The position numbers and the translations under genes were made by a program. Of a DNA stretch of 64,000 nt, positions 8,434 to 16,944 are shown piece by piece. Origin of the DNA: Butyrivibrio sp. Su6 (GTDB lineage: Bacteria; Bacillota; Clostridia; Lachnospirales; Lachnospiraceae); NCBI RefSeq assembly GCF_900108105.1, contig NZ_FNUR01000005.1, positions 62,001 to 126,000 of the forward strand, in the 5' to 3' direction. Position 1 is the stretch's first letter. Every line of letters starts with the position of its first letter. The notes under the pieces are model-generated. The model saw only the letters and a program-made list of their open reading frames with translations, did not search any database and was not told the origin of the DNA.

Positions 8434-9606
8434 CTATACATCTTTTTCTTTTATATCCTTATTGTAACTCTTTAATTTTCTTTCCTCAAGCTTTTTAAGG
8501 CAGTAATCCTTCCAGACAAAATCTATGATTGCCGCAAAAGGAATAGCTAAAAGAATACCTACAACTCCGAATAGTCTGCCTCCCAAAATGATGGAGATCA
8601 GGATCATAAGAGGTGATACGCCAAGACTCTCTCCAAAAAGCTTGGGCTTAAGGACATATCCGTCAATTGTCTGTAACACAATTGTAAATATCAAAAACCA
8701 TAAAGCATGCCATGGTTTAACAAGGACAAGGATAAAACCGCCAATAATCGCACCAACTATAGGTCCAAATGTAGGAGCAAGATTGGTAACTCCAACGATG
8801 ACAGAAATAAGTACAGAATAGTTCATTCCTGCAATAAGCATGAAGATAAAGTTGATAACACCTACTATAACTCCATCAATAATGTCAAAACTTATATATC
8901 TGATAAGGATCTGATTACATCTTGCAAGGAAATCTCCAGCATTTACATAGGTCTTTTCCTTCAGTATCAGATTCATTACCCTGGATATTCCATTTATAAG
9001 TCTATGCTTATCAAGCATAAGATAAATTGCAAGGATAAATGCAATCAATGAATCAAATACGCCTTTTCCTGCGCTGACAGATCCATCTAAAAAATTCTGC
9101 ATATTCTCCTGATTTGTAAAATACTTACTGATATTATCAAGTGCTCTTTCGCCCAAATCTGCAATTCCACTGACATCAATTCCAAAAATCTTATTACCGG
9201 ACTGATTTTCAAAACTGTCGAGCAACTGCTGTGATGAAGCAATGTACGATCCCAGATTCGAAGCAAAAGTACTTACGCTGTCCGCAACCTGTGGAATAAG
9301 CGCCACAAACAAAAGAACTACCGCAGCTATGATAACAACTATCGTCGTTGCAACTGAAAGTTTCCACTTTGTCTTTTCGTTTTTAATCTTCTTAAAGATC
9401 GATCCGTTAAATGTACGGGCTAAGGGATCAAAAATATATGCTATTACAGCTCCTACGACCACCGGTTTGATAAATCCATATAAATCCTCAAACAGACAAA
9501 GAATTTCAGAAAGATGTGACAGCAGCATATAAAATAAAACTGCAGAACAGGTAGCAATCGAATAGGAAACCCACCTTTTCTTAAACCACTTACCATTGAA
9601 CTTCAT
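8434..9606 (-). CDS. AI-2E family transporter (PerM/YdiK-like permease)
   Basis: A 390-residue multi-pass membrane protein with AAGGAGG before the ATG. About eight transmembrane helices are visible: a pair near residues 15-60, one near 80-105, and a cluster from 185 on with the family stretch NLAPTFGPIVGAIIGG and the final VSPLMILISIILGGRLFGVVGILLAIP. The middle contains a soluble helical segment. Family members export varied small molecules; AI-2 is only one reported substrate, so no substrate is assigned. The BrkB/YihY gene lies just upstream on the same strand, 24 bases away, so these genes may form one transcription unit. Confidence 0.9.
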   Translation of the reverse strand: MKFNGKWFKKRWVSYSIATCSAVLFYMLLSHLSEILCLFEDLYGFIKPVVVGAVIAYIFDPLARTFNGSIFKKIKNEKTKWKLSVATTIVVIIAAVVLLFVALIPQVADSVSTFASNLGSYIASSQQLLDSFENQSGNKIFGIDVSGIADLGERALDNISKYFTNQENMQNFLDGSVSAGKGVFDSLIAFILAIYLMLDKHRLINGISRVMNLILKEKTYVNAGDFLARCNQILIRYISFDIIDGVIVGVINFIFMLIAGMNYSVLISVIVGVTNLAPTFGPIVGAIIGGFILVLVKPWHALWFLIFTIVLQTIDGYVLKPKLFGESLGVSPLMILISIILGGRLFGVVGILLAIPFAAIIDFVWKDYCLKKLEERKLKSYNKDIKEKDV

Positions 9607-9630
9607 AACTACCTCCTTAAAGGAAAATGA

Positions 9631-10548
9631 TCATCCAAATTCATCATACTTTTTCGGTTTTCTCAGTTGTTTTGTGCTCTTCTTTTTAGCCTTTTTCCTG
9701 ACTGTTTTCTGATGATGGTCCTGATACAGGACTTTAACCGCGGGATGGAAAAATCTGTTGATAAAAGCTCCGATAAAGAAAATATACATACAGGAATACA
9801 GCCAAAACATCATGATCACAGGCGTAGCCAGACTTCCGTAAAGAGAATAGCTGTCAGTCATATCAACATAAACAGAGAATATCCATGAAAAGACATACCA
9901 GACAACTGCTGAGAAAACTGCTCCCGGAAGCTGATATATAAATTTAAATTTTGCACTTGGAACATAGGTATATATAAGCGCAAACATAAAAAGCGCAATT
10001 CCTATAACAAGTATAAACCTAAAATTAACTAAAAACGTGAAAACATATGAAACCGGCAAATACAAATTTATAAAAAAGCTTTCTATCAGTTTTCCAAAAA
10101 CCATGAGCACCAGCATCAGAAGCATGATAACGATCATTACCAGTGTATAAACCGAAGCAATAAGTCTTAAATAGATGTAATTTCTTCGTTCATCAATGTC
10201 GTAGATACAGTTAAGACCTCTGATAAGAGCCAGCATACCAAGTGATCCCGCCCAGATAGTAATAATAGCAGAAAACGACAATATGGCCGGAGACTGCATG
10301 TAGGCTTCATCCACAAGTCTTACAATGATATCATGGGCAAAATAAGGCGTAGCCTGAATAATGGCTCGCACCAGATCTTCTTTGGTAGCTGTGGTATATG
10401 GCAGTATTGATGTAACCAAAAGAAGAAGGGGGATAAATGAAAGTATCAGAAAAAAAGCTGTGCTGCTTGCAAACGCTGCTATATTCTTTTTTTGCATCTT
10501 TGTAGCAAAGTCCACTCCCATTGCTATAAGTGCAGCTTTTACATTCAT
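9631..10548 (-). CDS. YihY/BrkB family inner-membrane protein
   Basis: A 305-residue protein starting at ATG 10548 with GGGAG upstream; a further ATG at 10599 lies within a terminator stem and is rejected. The sequence has the family layout of six membrane helices: SSTAFFLILSFIPLLLL, then FSAIITIWAGSLGMLALIRGLNCIYDI, YIYLRLIASVYTLVMIVIMLL, and the closing YGSLATPVIMMFWLYSCMYIFFIGAFIN. The C-terminus is a basic tail (KTVRKKAKKKSTKQLRKPKK). The biochemical role of the family is not established. Despite older naming it is not a ribonuclease. Confidence 0.88.
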   Translation of the reverse strand: MNVKAALIAMGVDFATKMQKKNIAAFASSTAFFLILSFIPLLLLVTSILPYTTATKEDLVRAIIQATPYFAHDIIVRLVDEAYMQSPAILSFSAIITIWAGSLGMLALIRGLNCIYDIDERRNYIYLRLIASVYTLVMIVIMLLMLVLMVFGKLIESFFINLYLPVSYVFTFLVNFRFILVIGIALFMFALIYTYVPSAKFKFIYQLPGAVFSAVVWYVFSWIFSVYVDMTDSYSLYGSLATPVIMMFWLYSCMYIFFIGAFINRFFHPAVKVLYQDHHQKTVRKKAKKKSTKQLRKPKKYDEFG

Positions 10549-10576
10549 AACTGATCTCCCTGTTTGTAGTACAAAA

Positions 10577-10609
10577 GGAAAAAGCAGCCAATATTTCATG
10601 GCTGCTTTT
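10577..10609 (-). terminator. Terminator downstream of the 6S RNA
   Basis: On the minus strand AAAAGCAGCC pairs with GGCTGCTTTT over a 10-nt loop, and TTTTT follows. It ends transcripts coming from the 6S RNA promoter and lies about 30 bases before the BrkB start codon. Confidence 0.75.
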
Positions 10610-10619
10610 GATTCCTAAT

Positions 10620-10841
10620 TTACCCCAAAATGCCGTTTCCTGTTATTTGACTCCTAGCTAACGCCAGGTGGGTTACCGCAACCATTATCGCTGTCTTCCT
10701 CTCCCAAAGCTTGTTCTGCGCATGCGCAGAGCCGAAGGCGTGACATAAAAAATGGTGATGTAGGAGTCCCGTTTAAAGTAATGTAGGTTCAAATTACACA
10801 GGAGATGTCGGACACCCCAGGAGAAGTACTTATGTACTTCT
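10620..10841 (-). ncRNA. ssrS: 6S RNA (RNA polymerase regulator)
   Basis: A gene-free stretch with the architecture of 6S RNA: a long imperfect duplex with a central bubble. GGGGTGTC near the 5' end can pair with GGCATTTT near the 3' end, CCTGT with ACAGG next to it, and then, across an open bubble that contains TTTGAACCTACAT on the 5' side, GACTCCT pairs perfectly with AGGAGTC. A terminal arm with local hairpins (TCTGCGCA/TGCGCAGA) closes the structure. A strong promoter lies directly ahead and a terminator behind, giving a transcript of about 220-270 nt. 6S RNA binds the housekeeping RNA polymerase and mimics an open promoter. The assignment rests on structure and the TTTGAACC motif recalled for Firmicutes 6S; I could not run a covariance search. 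Ends are approximate. Confidence 0.75.
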
Positions 10842-10847
10842 AACTCT

Positions 10848-10875
10848 ATTATATTCAAAATGCCTTATTTTTCAA
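10848..10875 (-). promoter_or_regulatory. Promoter of the 6S RNA
   Basis: On the minus strand TTGAAA and TATAAT are 16 bases apart; transcription should begin near 10841. Confidence 0.75.
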
Positions 10876-10921
10876 GGGTCTACGCGTTTTTTAACAGTAT
10901 TTTTATGAAAACTTAAACTTA

Positions 10922-12745
10922 TTAAATTGCCCTTGTAGCCTCTTTTAACCAGCTCTTTACATCTTCATCATCGATGAAAGGAGACACCTTTTCATAGACC
11001 ATCTTATGGTAATTATTGAGCTTTTCGATGTCCTTAGGCTGCATATATTTCTTGTCAATTGCCTCCAGATCAATAGGGGCATAAGTGAGATGGTCAAATC
11101 CAAGGAATCTTCCATACTCGTTAGTTTCTCTTTCAACCACTTCGACAATGTTCTCGATTCGTATGCCATGGCTTCCCTCAATGTAAACACCAGGCTCATC
11201 AGAAACGATCATTCCCGGCTGAAGAACTGCCTCATGCATGCCCTCGTTAAATCTCCATCTGATGCTGTGAGGTCCCTCATGAACATTGAGCATATATCCG
11301 ATTCCATGACCTGTTCCGTGGTTGTAATCAATGCCCATTTCCCAAAGTGCCATTCTTGCAAAAGTATCTACATTTCTGCCGGTGCAGCCTTCCATAAACT
11401 TGGAAGATGCAAGACCTAGCATTCCCATTACAGTTGCTGTGTAGTGCTTCTTTATCTCATCTGAGATCTCACCAACTACAATAGTTCTGGTAACATCAGT
11501 TGTTCCGCCCATGTATGTAGCACCTGAGTCAACAAGGAGCATTCCATCAGCTTTAACTTCTGCTGCGTTATCTTTAGTAGCTTCATAATGAGCCATTGCA
11601 GCATTAGCTTTGTAAGCACTGATAGTAGGGAAAGAAAGCTCTATAAATCCGGGAAGCTCTGCTCTCATACCATCGAGCTTTTCAGCTGCAGTATACTCAG
11701 TCATAGGAATTTTTCCTACATTCTTTTTTACCCAGTAAATAAACTTAGTAAGAACAACACTGTCCTTTAAATATACTTCTCTGATATTTCTAAGCTCAGT
11801 GTCATTTTTAACAGCCTTCATGATCTCAGTAGGATCTTTCTCATTCTTTAAAAGAACTCCTGCCTCTTTTGTTCTGTCAAGAAGTGTCTTATATGTAAGG
11901 AAATTAGTGTTTCTCTTATCACAAAGAACATTTCCGTCAAGCTTAACTTCTGAGATAAAGTTCATTACCTGATGGTAATCTTTTAGCTCTATGCCTTCTT
12001 TATCGCAGTATGCTCTTACTTCATCTGTCACCTCTTTTTCCTGAACAAAGAGAACAAATCTGTCAAAAGTAATATATGCATAAGCAAGTGCAACAGGATT
12101 GCACTCAACATCGCTTCCACGAAGATTGGTAAGCCACATGATATCATCAAGCTTACTCAACAGATGAGCAGTTGCTCCGAACTCTCTCATCTTGCTTCTG
12201 ACATTTGCAAGTTTCTCCTTAAATGATCTGCCACAAAGCTCGTCAGACAGTACATACATATCGTGACAAGGAAGTCCAGGTCTGTCAGTCCAGACATCCT
12301 CAGCAAGATCTTTATCGATCTTGTATTTTACAGCTTTGCCGGAAAGCTTTTTCTCATAATTCTCACCAACACTGGTTGATATAACTTTTCCATCAAAGCC
12401 TAATGTCTCTCCATCTTTCATATTGTCAAAAAGAAATTCTGCAATTGTAGGAACACCTGGATTGAGCATCTTAAAGAGTTCTACTCCTGTGCCCTTCATC
12501 TGATTCTCTGCCTGGATGAAATATCTTCCATCAGTCCACATTCCTGCAAAATTCTGTGATACTACCAGTGTTCCGTTAGATCCGTCAAATCCGCAGAAAT
12601 ACTCTCTTACTTTGAAGAAATCTGCAGAATACTCAGAATTGTGATAGTCTGAAGTTGGCATAATATAGTAATCAATGCCGTTCTTTGCCATTGCAGCGCG
12701 TAATTTCTCAAGTCTGTCTTTTATAACTGTATTCTCTTTTGCCAT
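10922..12745 (-). CDS. Xaa-Pro aminopeptidase P, M24 family
   Basis: A 607-residue enzyme with GCAGGAGGA before the ATG. It has the three-part layout of the large aminopeptidase P form: two N-terminal creatinase-like domains (about 1-320) and a C-terminal pita-bread catalytic domain. The two-metal ligands are in place: the Asp pair in LLVDSGATYMGGTTDVTRT, His in HGTGHGIGYMLNVHEGP, Glu in DEPGVYIEGSHGIRIENI and the last Glu in that region. It removes the N-terminal residue from peptides with proline in second position and should be cytosolic, as there is no signal sequence. It is divergent from deoC, with 93 bases between the two start codons. Confidence 0.95.
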   Translation of the reverse strand: MAKENTVIKDRLEKLRAAMAKNGIDYYIMPTSDYHNSEYSADFFKVREYFCGFDGSNGTLVVSQNFAGMWTDGRYFIQAENQMKGTGVELFKMLNPGVPTIAEFLFDNMKDGETLGFDGKVISTSVGENYEKKLSGKAVKYKIDKDLAEDVWTDRPGLPCHDMYVLSDELCGRSFKEKLANVRSKMREFGATAHLLSKLDDIMWLTNLRGSDVECNPVALAYAYITFDRFVLFVQEKEVTDEVRAYCDKEGIELKDYHQVMNFISEVKLDGNVLCDKRNTNFLTYKTLLDRTKEAGVLLKNEKDPTEIMKAVKNDTELRNIREVYLKDSVVLTKFIYWVKKNVGKIPMTEYTAAEKLDGMRAELPGFIELSFPTISAYKANAAMAHYEATKDNAAEVKADGMLLVDSGATYMGGTTDVTRTIVVGEISDEIKKHYTATVMGMLGLASSKFMEGCTGRNVDTFARMALWEMGIDYNHGTGHGIGYMLNVHEGPHSIRWRFNEGMHEAVLQPGMIVSDEPGVYIEGSHGIRIENIVEVVERETNEYGRFLGFDHLTYAPIDLEAIDKKYMQPKDIEKLNNYHKMVYEKVSPFIDDEDVKSWLKEATRAI

Positions 12746-12771
12746 TTAATAAATCCTCCTGCAAAACACTA

Positions 12772-12800
12772 TTTTATATTTTATGATTTAAGTATATAAT
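12772..12800 (+). promoter_or_regulatory. Possible deoC promoter
   Basis: TATAAT at 12795-12800 with a weak TTTTAT 17 bases upstream; the deoC ribosome site begins about 25 bases later. Confidence 0.4.
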
Positions 12801-12838
12801 TATCAATACATTCTTGTTTTATTAAAAAAGGAGTTGTT

Positions 12839-13498
12839 ATGGAAGAAAAAGATATTTTAAAGCTTATTGACCACACACTTTTACAGGCTGATGCCACATG
12901 GGAGCAGATCGTTGCACTTTGCGATGAAGCAGTTAAATACGGAACTGCTACCGTATGCATCCCACAGACATATCTTAAAAGAGTTCACGATAAATATGGC
13001 GACAGCTTAAAGCTCTGCACAGTTATTGGTTTCCCTCTTGGTTACAACTCAGCTTCATCTAAAGTTGTAGAAGCAAAGGATTCTATCGCTGACGGTGCAG
13101 AAGAAATTGATACTGTTGTAAATATCAGTGATGTTAAAAATCACAGATACGATGAAGTAAGAAAAGAGCTTAAGATGATCCGTGAGGCTTGTGGAGACAA
13201 GCTCCTTAAAGTCATCATCGAGACTTGCTACCTTACAGAAGAGGAAAAGATTGAGCTTTGCAAGATCGTTACAGAAGCTAAGGCAGACTATATCAAGACT
13301 TCAACAGGCTTCGGCAGCGCAGGTGCTACTCTTGAAGACATAGAGCTCTTCAAAAAGCACATCGGTCCTGATGTTAAGATCAAAGCTGCTGGCGGAATCC
13401 GCACAATAGAGGATGCTCTTGCTTATGCAAATGCAGGCTGCAGCCGTATCGGTTCTTCAAAGGTTGCTCCACTTATCGCAGCAAAATACAACCTCTAA
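12839..13498 (+). CDS. deoC: Deoxyribose-phosphate aldolase
   Basis: A 219-residue class I aldolase, the usual length, with AAGGAG before the ATG. It splits 2-deoxyribose 5-phosphate into glyceraldehyde 3-phosphate and acetaldehyde, the last step of deoxynucleoside breakdown. Visible key residues are the Schiff-base lysine in YIKTSTGF (Lys153), the proton-relay Lys182 in VKIKAAGGIR, Asp91 in IDTVVN and the phosphate-binding GGIR and GSSK loops. It stands alone, with no deo operon partners nearby, and a strong terminator follows. Confidence 0.97.
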   Translation: MEEKDILKLIDHTLLQADATWEQIVALCDEAVKYGTATVCIPQTYLKRVHDKYGDSLKLCTVIGFPLGYNSASSKVVEAKDSIADGAEEIDTVVNISDVKNHRYDEVRKELKMIREACGDKLLKVIIETCYLTEEEKIELCKIVTEAKADYIKTSTGFGSAGATLEDIELFKKHIGPDVKIKAAGGIRTIEDALAYANAGCSRIGSSKVAPLIAAKYNL

Positions 13499-13539
13499 TT
13501 CTAATCAGAAAATACATGTCTCCTTGGGAGAATGCCAAT

Positions 13540-13575
13540 AAAAAACTCACGCAGTTTGGTCTGCGTGAGTTTTTT
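13540..13575 (+). terminator. Bidirectional terminator between deoC and citrate synthase
   Basis: AAAACTCACGCAG and CTGCGTGAGTTTT form a 13-bp stem with T-runs on both strands, so it serves both convergent genes. Confidence 0.88.
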
Positions 13576-13589
13576 ACATGTTATTCAAA

Positions 13590-14960
13590 TTATCGCTCCG
13601 ACATAGGAACATATTCTTTTCTGGGCTCTATAGCCATATAAGCAGGTCTGATGATCTTGCCGTTGTTGGCAAGCTCTTCCATTCTGTGAGCACTCCAGCC
13701 AACAATCCTTGCTATAGCAAAGATGGTCGGATAAAGTTCTTCAGGAAGCTCAAGCATTCTGTAAACAAAACCTGAATAGAAATCCACATTGGCACTTACG
13801 CCTTTGTACATTTTTCTCTCACCGCTGATGATCTTTGGTGCAAGTCGCTCTACCATTTCATAAAGAGCAAGCTCATCTTCTTTTCCCTTTTCAACAGCGA
13901 GTTTTTCAACAAAGCTCTTTAAGATCATAGCCCTTGGATCAGATTTAGAATAAATAGCATGACCGATACCGTAGATCAGTCCCGATTTATCAAATGCTTC
14001 TTTATTCAGGATCTTATCAAGGTACGCTCCTACCTCTTCTTCATCCTTCCAGTCCTTTACATTTTCTTCGATGTCATCAAACATGTGTACAACCTTGATA
14101 TTGGCACCGCCGTGACGAGGTCCCTTTAAAGAGCCGATGGCAGCTGCAATAACAGAGTAAGTATCTGTAAGACTTGAGCTAACCACATGGGTTGTAAAAG
14201 ATGAATTGTTACCGCCACCATGCTCCATATGGAGCACCAGACAAATATCCAAAAGCTTTGCTTCCAGTTCTGTATACTTGCTGTCAGGTCTAAGGAGATA
14301 AAGAATCGTCTCTGCAGTAGAAAGCTCCTCCTTTGGCGGATGGATAATGAGGGAATTGCCCTCATGATAATGGTTGTAGGCATGATACCCGTAAATTGAT
14401 AAAAGCGGGAACATGCTGATCAGCTGAAGTGACTGCCTAAGCACATTAGGAAGTGAAACATCATCAGCATGATCGTCATAGGAATAAAGAGTCAGAACGC
14501 TCCTTGCAAGAGTGTTCATCATATCGCGGCTTGGAGCCTTCATGATGACATCTCTCACAAAGCTAGGCGGAAGACTCTTATATATTCCAAGTAGTTTTTC
14601 AAATTCAAACAGCTCTTTTCCAGAAGGAAGTTTATCAAATAAGAGAAGGTATGCGCATTCTTCAAACGCAAATCTGTTCTCTTTAACTGCAGCATCTATC
14701 AGGTTGTGGACATCATAGCCTCTAAAGTATATCTCACCGTCTTTAGGAATTTCTTTGCCATCAACAACCTCTTTGGCAATGATCTCTGAAATCCTTGTAA
14801 GGCCGGTAAGTACGCCCTTACCGTTTAAGTCTCTTAATCCTCTTTTTACGTCATATTTGATAAAAAGATCATTCTCAATCTGATCAGCTGCTTCTGAAAG
14901 CTTAGACAACTCAACAATTTCCGGTGTGTTATCCGAGTAGTACCCTTTTCCTAAATCCAT
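13590..14960 (-). CDS. gltA: Citrate synthase
   Basis: A 456-residue protein from the ATG at 14960 (AGGAGG, spacing 5); a GTG two codons earlier is too close to the ribosome site. It condenses oxaloacetate and acetyl-CoA to citrate. The active-site elements are present: EHGGGNNSSFTTHVVSSSLTDTYS, KGPRHGGAN, the His in YGIGHAIYSKSDPR, and the catalytic Asp region ANVDFYSGFVYRML. It is the last gene of an operon after thrC and a small membrane protein; in an anaerobe it more likely supplies 2-oxoglutarate for glutamate than a full cycle. Confidence 0.95.
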   Translation of the reverse strand: MDLGKGYYSDNTPEIVELSKLSEAADQIENDLFIKYDVKRGLRDLNGKGVLTGLTRISEIIAKEVVDGKEIPKDGEIYFRGYDVHNLIDAAVKENRFAFEECAYLLLFDKLPSGKELFEFEKLLGIYKSLPPSFVRDVIMKAPSRDMMNTLARSVLTLYSYDDHADDVSLPNVLRQSLQLISMFPLLSIYGYHAYNHYHEGNSLIIHPPKEELSTAETILYLLRPDSKYTELEAKLLDICLVLHMEHGGGNNSSFTTHVVSSSLTDTYSVIAAAIGSLKGPRHGGANIKVVHMFDDIEENVKDWKDEEEVGAYLDKILNKEAFDKSGLIYGIGHAIYSKSDPRAMILKSFVEKLAVEKGKEDELALYEMVERLAPKIISGERKMYKGVSANVDFYSGFVYRMLELPEELYPTIFAIARIVGWSAHRMEELANNGKIIRPAYMAIEPRKEYVPMSER

Positions 14961-14986
14961 ACGCACCTCCTGTTATATAAGCATTT

Positions 14987-15328
14987 TTAGTAGAATTTCT
15001 TTTTTCCTTTCTCTATAAAGAGATTTCCGATGATATAGAAAGCAAGAACAACAATGTAAACGATGGCATGCAGGTCAGGCCTTGAATACAAGTCACATCC
15101 GATTCCTACAAGCCCTAATACCATCAGTATCAGTCCCTGTAAAAAATGTCTCGGAAAAGCATAAGCCTTGAAGCCTTCCCTATCCTTCATCTTCTTGACA
15201 TTAACTGAAGGAGGAACCATTATTCCTACTTTAATTATATCATTAGCTTTCATCTGCTCGGCGTAATAAATTATGATAGCGCCGCCAAAAATAATCAAAA
15301 TATCAAAAATATTACTAAATGTGTCCAT
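14987..15328 (-). CDS. Small membrane protein between thrC and citrate synthase
   Basis: A 113-residue protein with three probable transmembrane helices: IFDILIIFGGAIIIYYA near the N-terminus, FLQGLILMVLGLVGIGCDLY, and AIVYIVVLAFYIIGNLFI, with a basic C-terminal tail. Its ATG is four bases after the thrC stop and has only a weak ribosome site, so translation is probably coupled to thrC. I do not recognise the family. Confidence 0.7.
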   Translation of the reverse strand: MDTFSNIFDILIIFGGAIIIYYAEQMKANDIIKVGIMVPPSVNVKKMKDREGFKAYAFPRHFLQGLILMVLGLVGIGCDLYSRPDLHAIVYIVVLAFYIIGNLFIEKGKKKFY

Positions 15329-15332
15329 TTAC

Positions 15333-16826
15333 TTACAGGCCAAGGAAATTCCTTACTGCCTTCTCCATTTCTGTTTTATCTACTACTGTCTTGTGTAATA
15401 CGTCAGCTGTTCTGATAGATGTTACAGCCTCAGGTATCTCAACCTTTGATACTTCACTGAGCTTATCAGCAAGTTCAAAGTCATCCTTGCCCTCTTCTGA
15501 AATTCCAAGAGCATTTATAACACTTCTTGTGAACTTATATGGGCTTGCTGTGGAAGCAATAACTGAAACAGTCTTATCACCTGTCTCTTTTACGTATTTA
15601 TTGTATACGCAGCTTGCTACAGCTGTATGAGTATCAATGAGATATCCTGTCTTATCAAACAGATTTTTGATAGTCTCAAATGTCTCCTCTTCAGAAGCAT
15701 AGCCTCCAAAGAAATCTGTGAGCTTATCTCTCATCTCATCTGTGATCTCATACTTTCCATCCTTAGAAAGCTTTTCCATGAACTCAGCATCTTTTGCAGA
15801 ATTATCACCTGAAATATGGTAGATAAGTCTCTCAAGGTTAGATGAAATAAGTATATCCATTGAAGGTGAGGCTGTAAGTACAAAGTCACGGTTTCTGTCA
15901 TACTCACCAGTCTTAAAGAAGTCGAAAAGTACCTTATTTGAGTTGGATGCACATATAAGTTTTGAAATTGGCACACCCATATTTTTTGCGTAATAAGCTG
16001 CAAGGATATTGCCAAAGTTACCTGTAGGAACTACTACGTTTATGCTGTCGCCATCTGCAATTCTGCCCTCTTTGAGGAGTTTTGCATAAGAATAAACATA
16101 ATAAACAATCTGAGGAACAAGTCTTCCAATGTTGATAGAATTGGCAGATGAAAACTGGAATCCCTTGCCGTCCATTTCTTTTGCAAGCTCAGGATCTGTA
16201 AATATCTTTTTAACACCTGTCTGCGCATCGTCGAAATTGCCCTCGATACCTATAACGCATGTGTTATCACCTTTTTGTGTGACCATCTGCTTTTCCTGAA
16301 TAGGGCTTACACCGTGTTTTGGGTAAAAGACAATGATCTTGGTGCCGGGAACGTCTGCAAAACCTGCAAGTGCAGCCTTTCCTGTATCCCCACTTGTCGC
16401 TGTAAGAATAACTATCTCATTTTTAACGTTATTCTTTTTAGCAGCTGTAACCATAAGATAAGGCAGAATTGACAGCGCCATATCCTTAAATGCAATAGTT
16501 GAGCCATGATAAAGTTCAAGATAGAAAGCTCCGTCTGCTTCTGTTAAAGGAGCTATCTCCTCTGTATCAAATTTGGAATCATATGCATGTGATATGCAGT
16601 ATTTAAGTTCTTCCTCAGTATAGTCGGTGAGGAATAACTTCATTACTTCATAAGCTGTTTCCTGATAGCTTAAAGATGCAATTTCTCTAAGTGATCTTTC
16701 AAGATGTGGAATATGGTCCGGAACATATAAACCGCCATCGCCCGCAAGACCTTTTAAGATAGCTTCAGATGCATGAATGTTACCTAAAGCTCCTCTTGTG
16801 CTACTGTACAAAACTTCCTTTGCCAT
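15333..16826 (-). CDS. thrC: Threonine synthase
   Basis: A 497-residue PLP enzyme that makes threonine from O-phosphohomoserine. I start it at ATG 16826 (GAGGAG upstream, MAKEVLYSSTRG); the frame is open for 57 more codons but that extension has no ribosome site. Key elements: SSTRG at the N-terminus, the PLP lysine in GSTIAFKDMALSILPYL, the phosphate loop TATSGDTGKAALAGF, and the long C-terminal half with VPTGNFGNILAAYYAKNMG. The length matches the long class of threonine synthases. It begins the thrC / small membrane protein / gltA operon. Confidence 0.95.
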   Translation of the reverse strand: MAKEVLYSSTRGALGNIHASEAILKGLAGDGGLYVPDHIPHLERSLREIASLSYQETAYEVMKLFLTDYTEEELKYCISHAYDSKFDTEEIAPLTEADGAFYLELYHGSTIAFKDMALSILPYLMVTAAKKNNVKNEIVILTATSGDTGKAALAGFADVPGTKIIVFYPKHGVSPIQEKQMVTQKGDNTCVIGIEGNFDDAQTGVKKIFTDPELAKEMDGKGFQFSSANSINIGRLVPQIVYYVYSYAKLLKEGRIADGDSINVVVPTGNFGNILAAYYAKNMGVPISKLICASNSNKVLFDFFKTGEYDRNRDFVLTASPSMDILISSNLERLIYHISGDNSAKDAEFMEKLSKDGKYEITDEMRDKLTDFFGGYASEEETFETIKNLFDKTGYLIDTHTAVASCVYNKYVKETGDKTVSVIASTASPYKFTRSVINALGISEEGKDDFELADKLSEVSKVEIPEAVTSIRTADVLHKTVVDKTEMEKAVRNFLGL

Positions 16827-16944
16827 TGCCTTCACTCCTCTTTTGTTGGTAAAATAGATATGGTTAGTATACCATAACGCCAAACAGTATATCCATAATA
16901 ATTTAGCACTTTGAATTAGTAAAGTAAATAGCGGGGGACTACTT

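Noticed and set aside
16827-16944. A T-box leader ahead of thrC
   Set aside because: The spacer is only 118 bases and has no T-box sequence, specifier hairpin or terminator.
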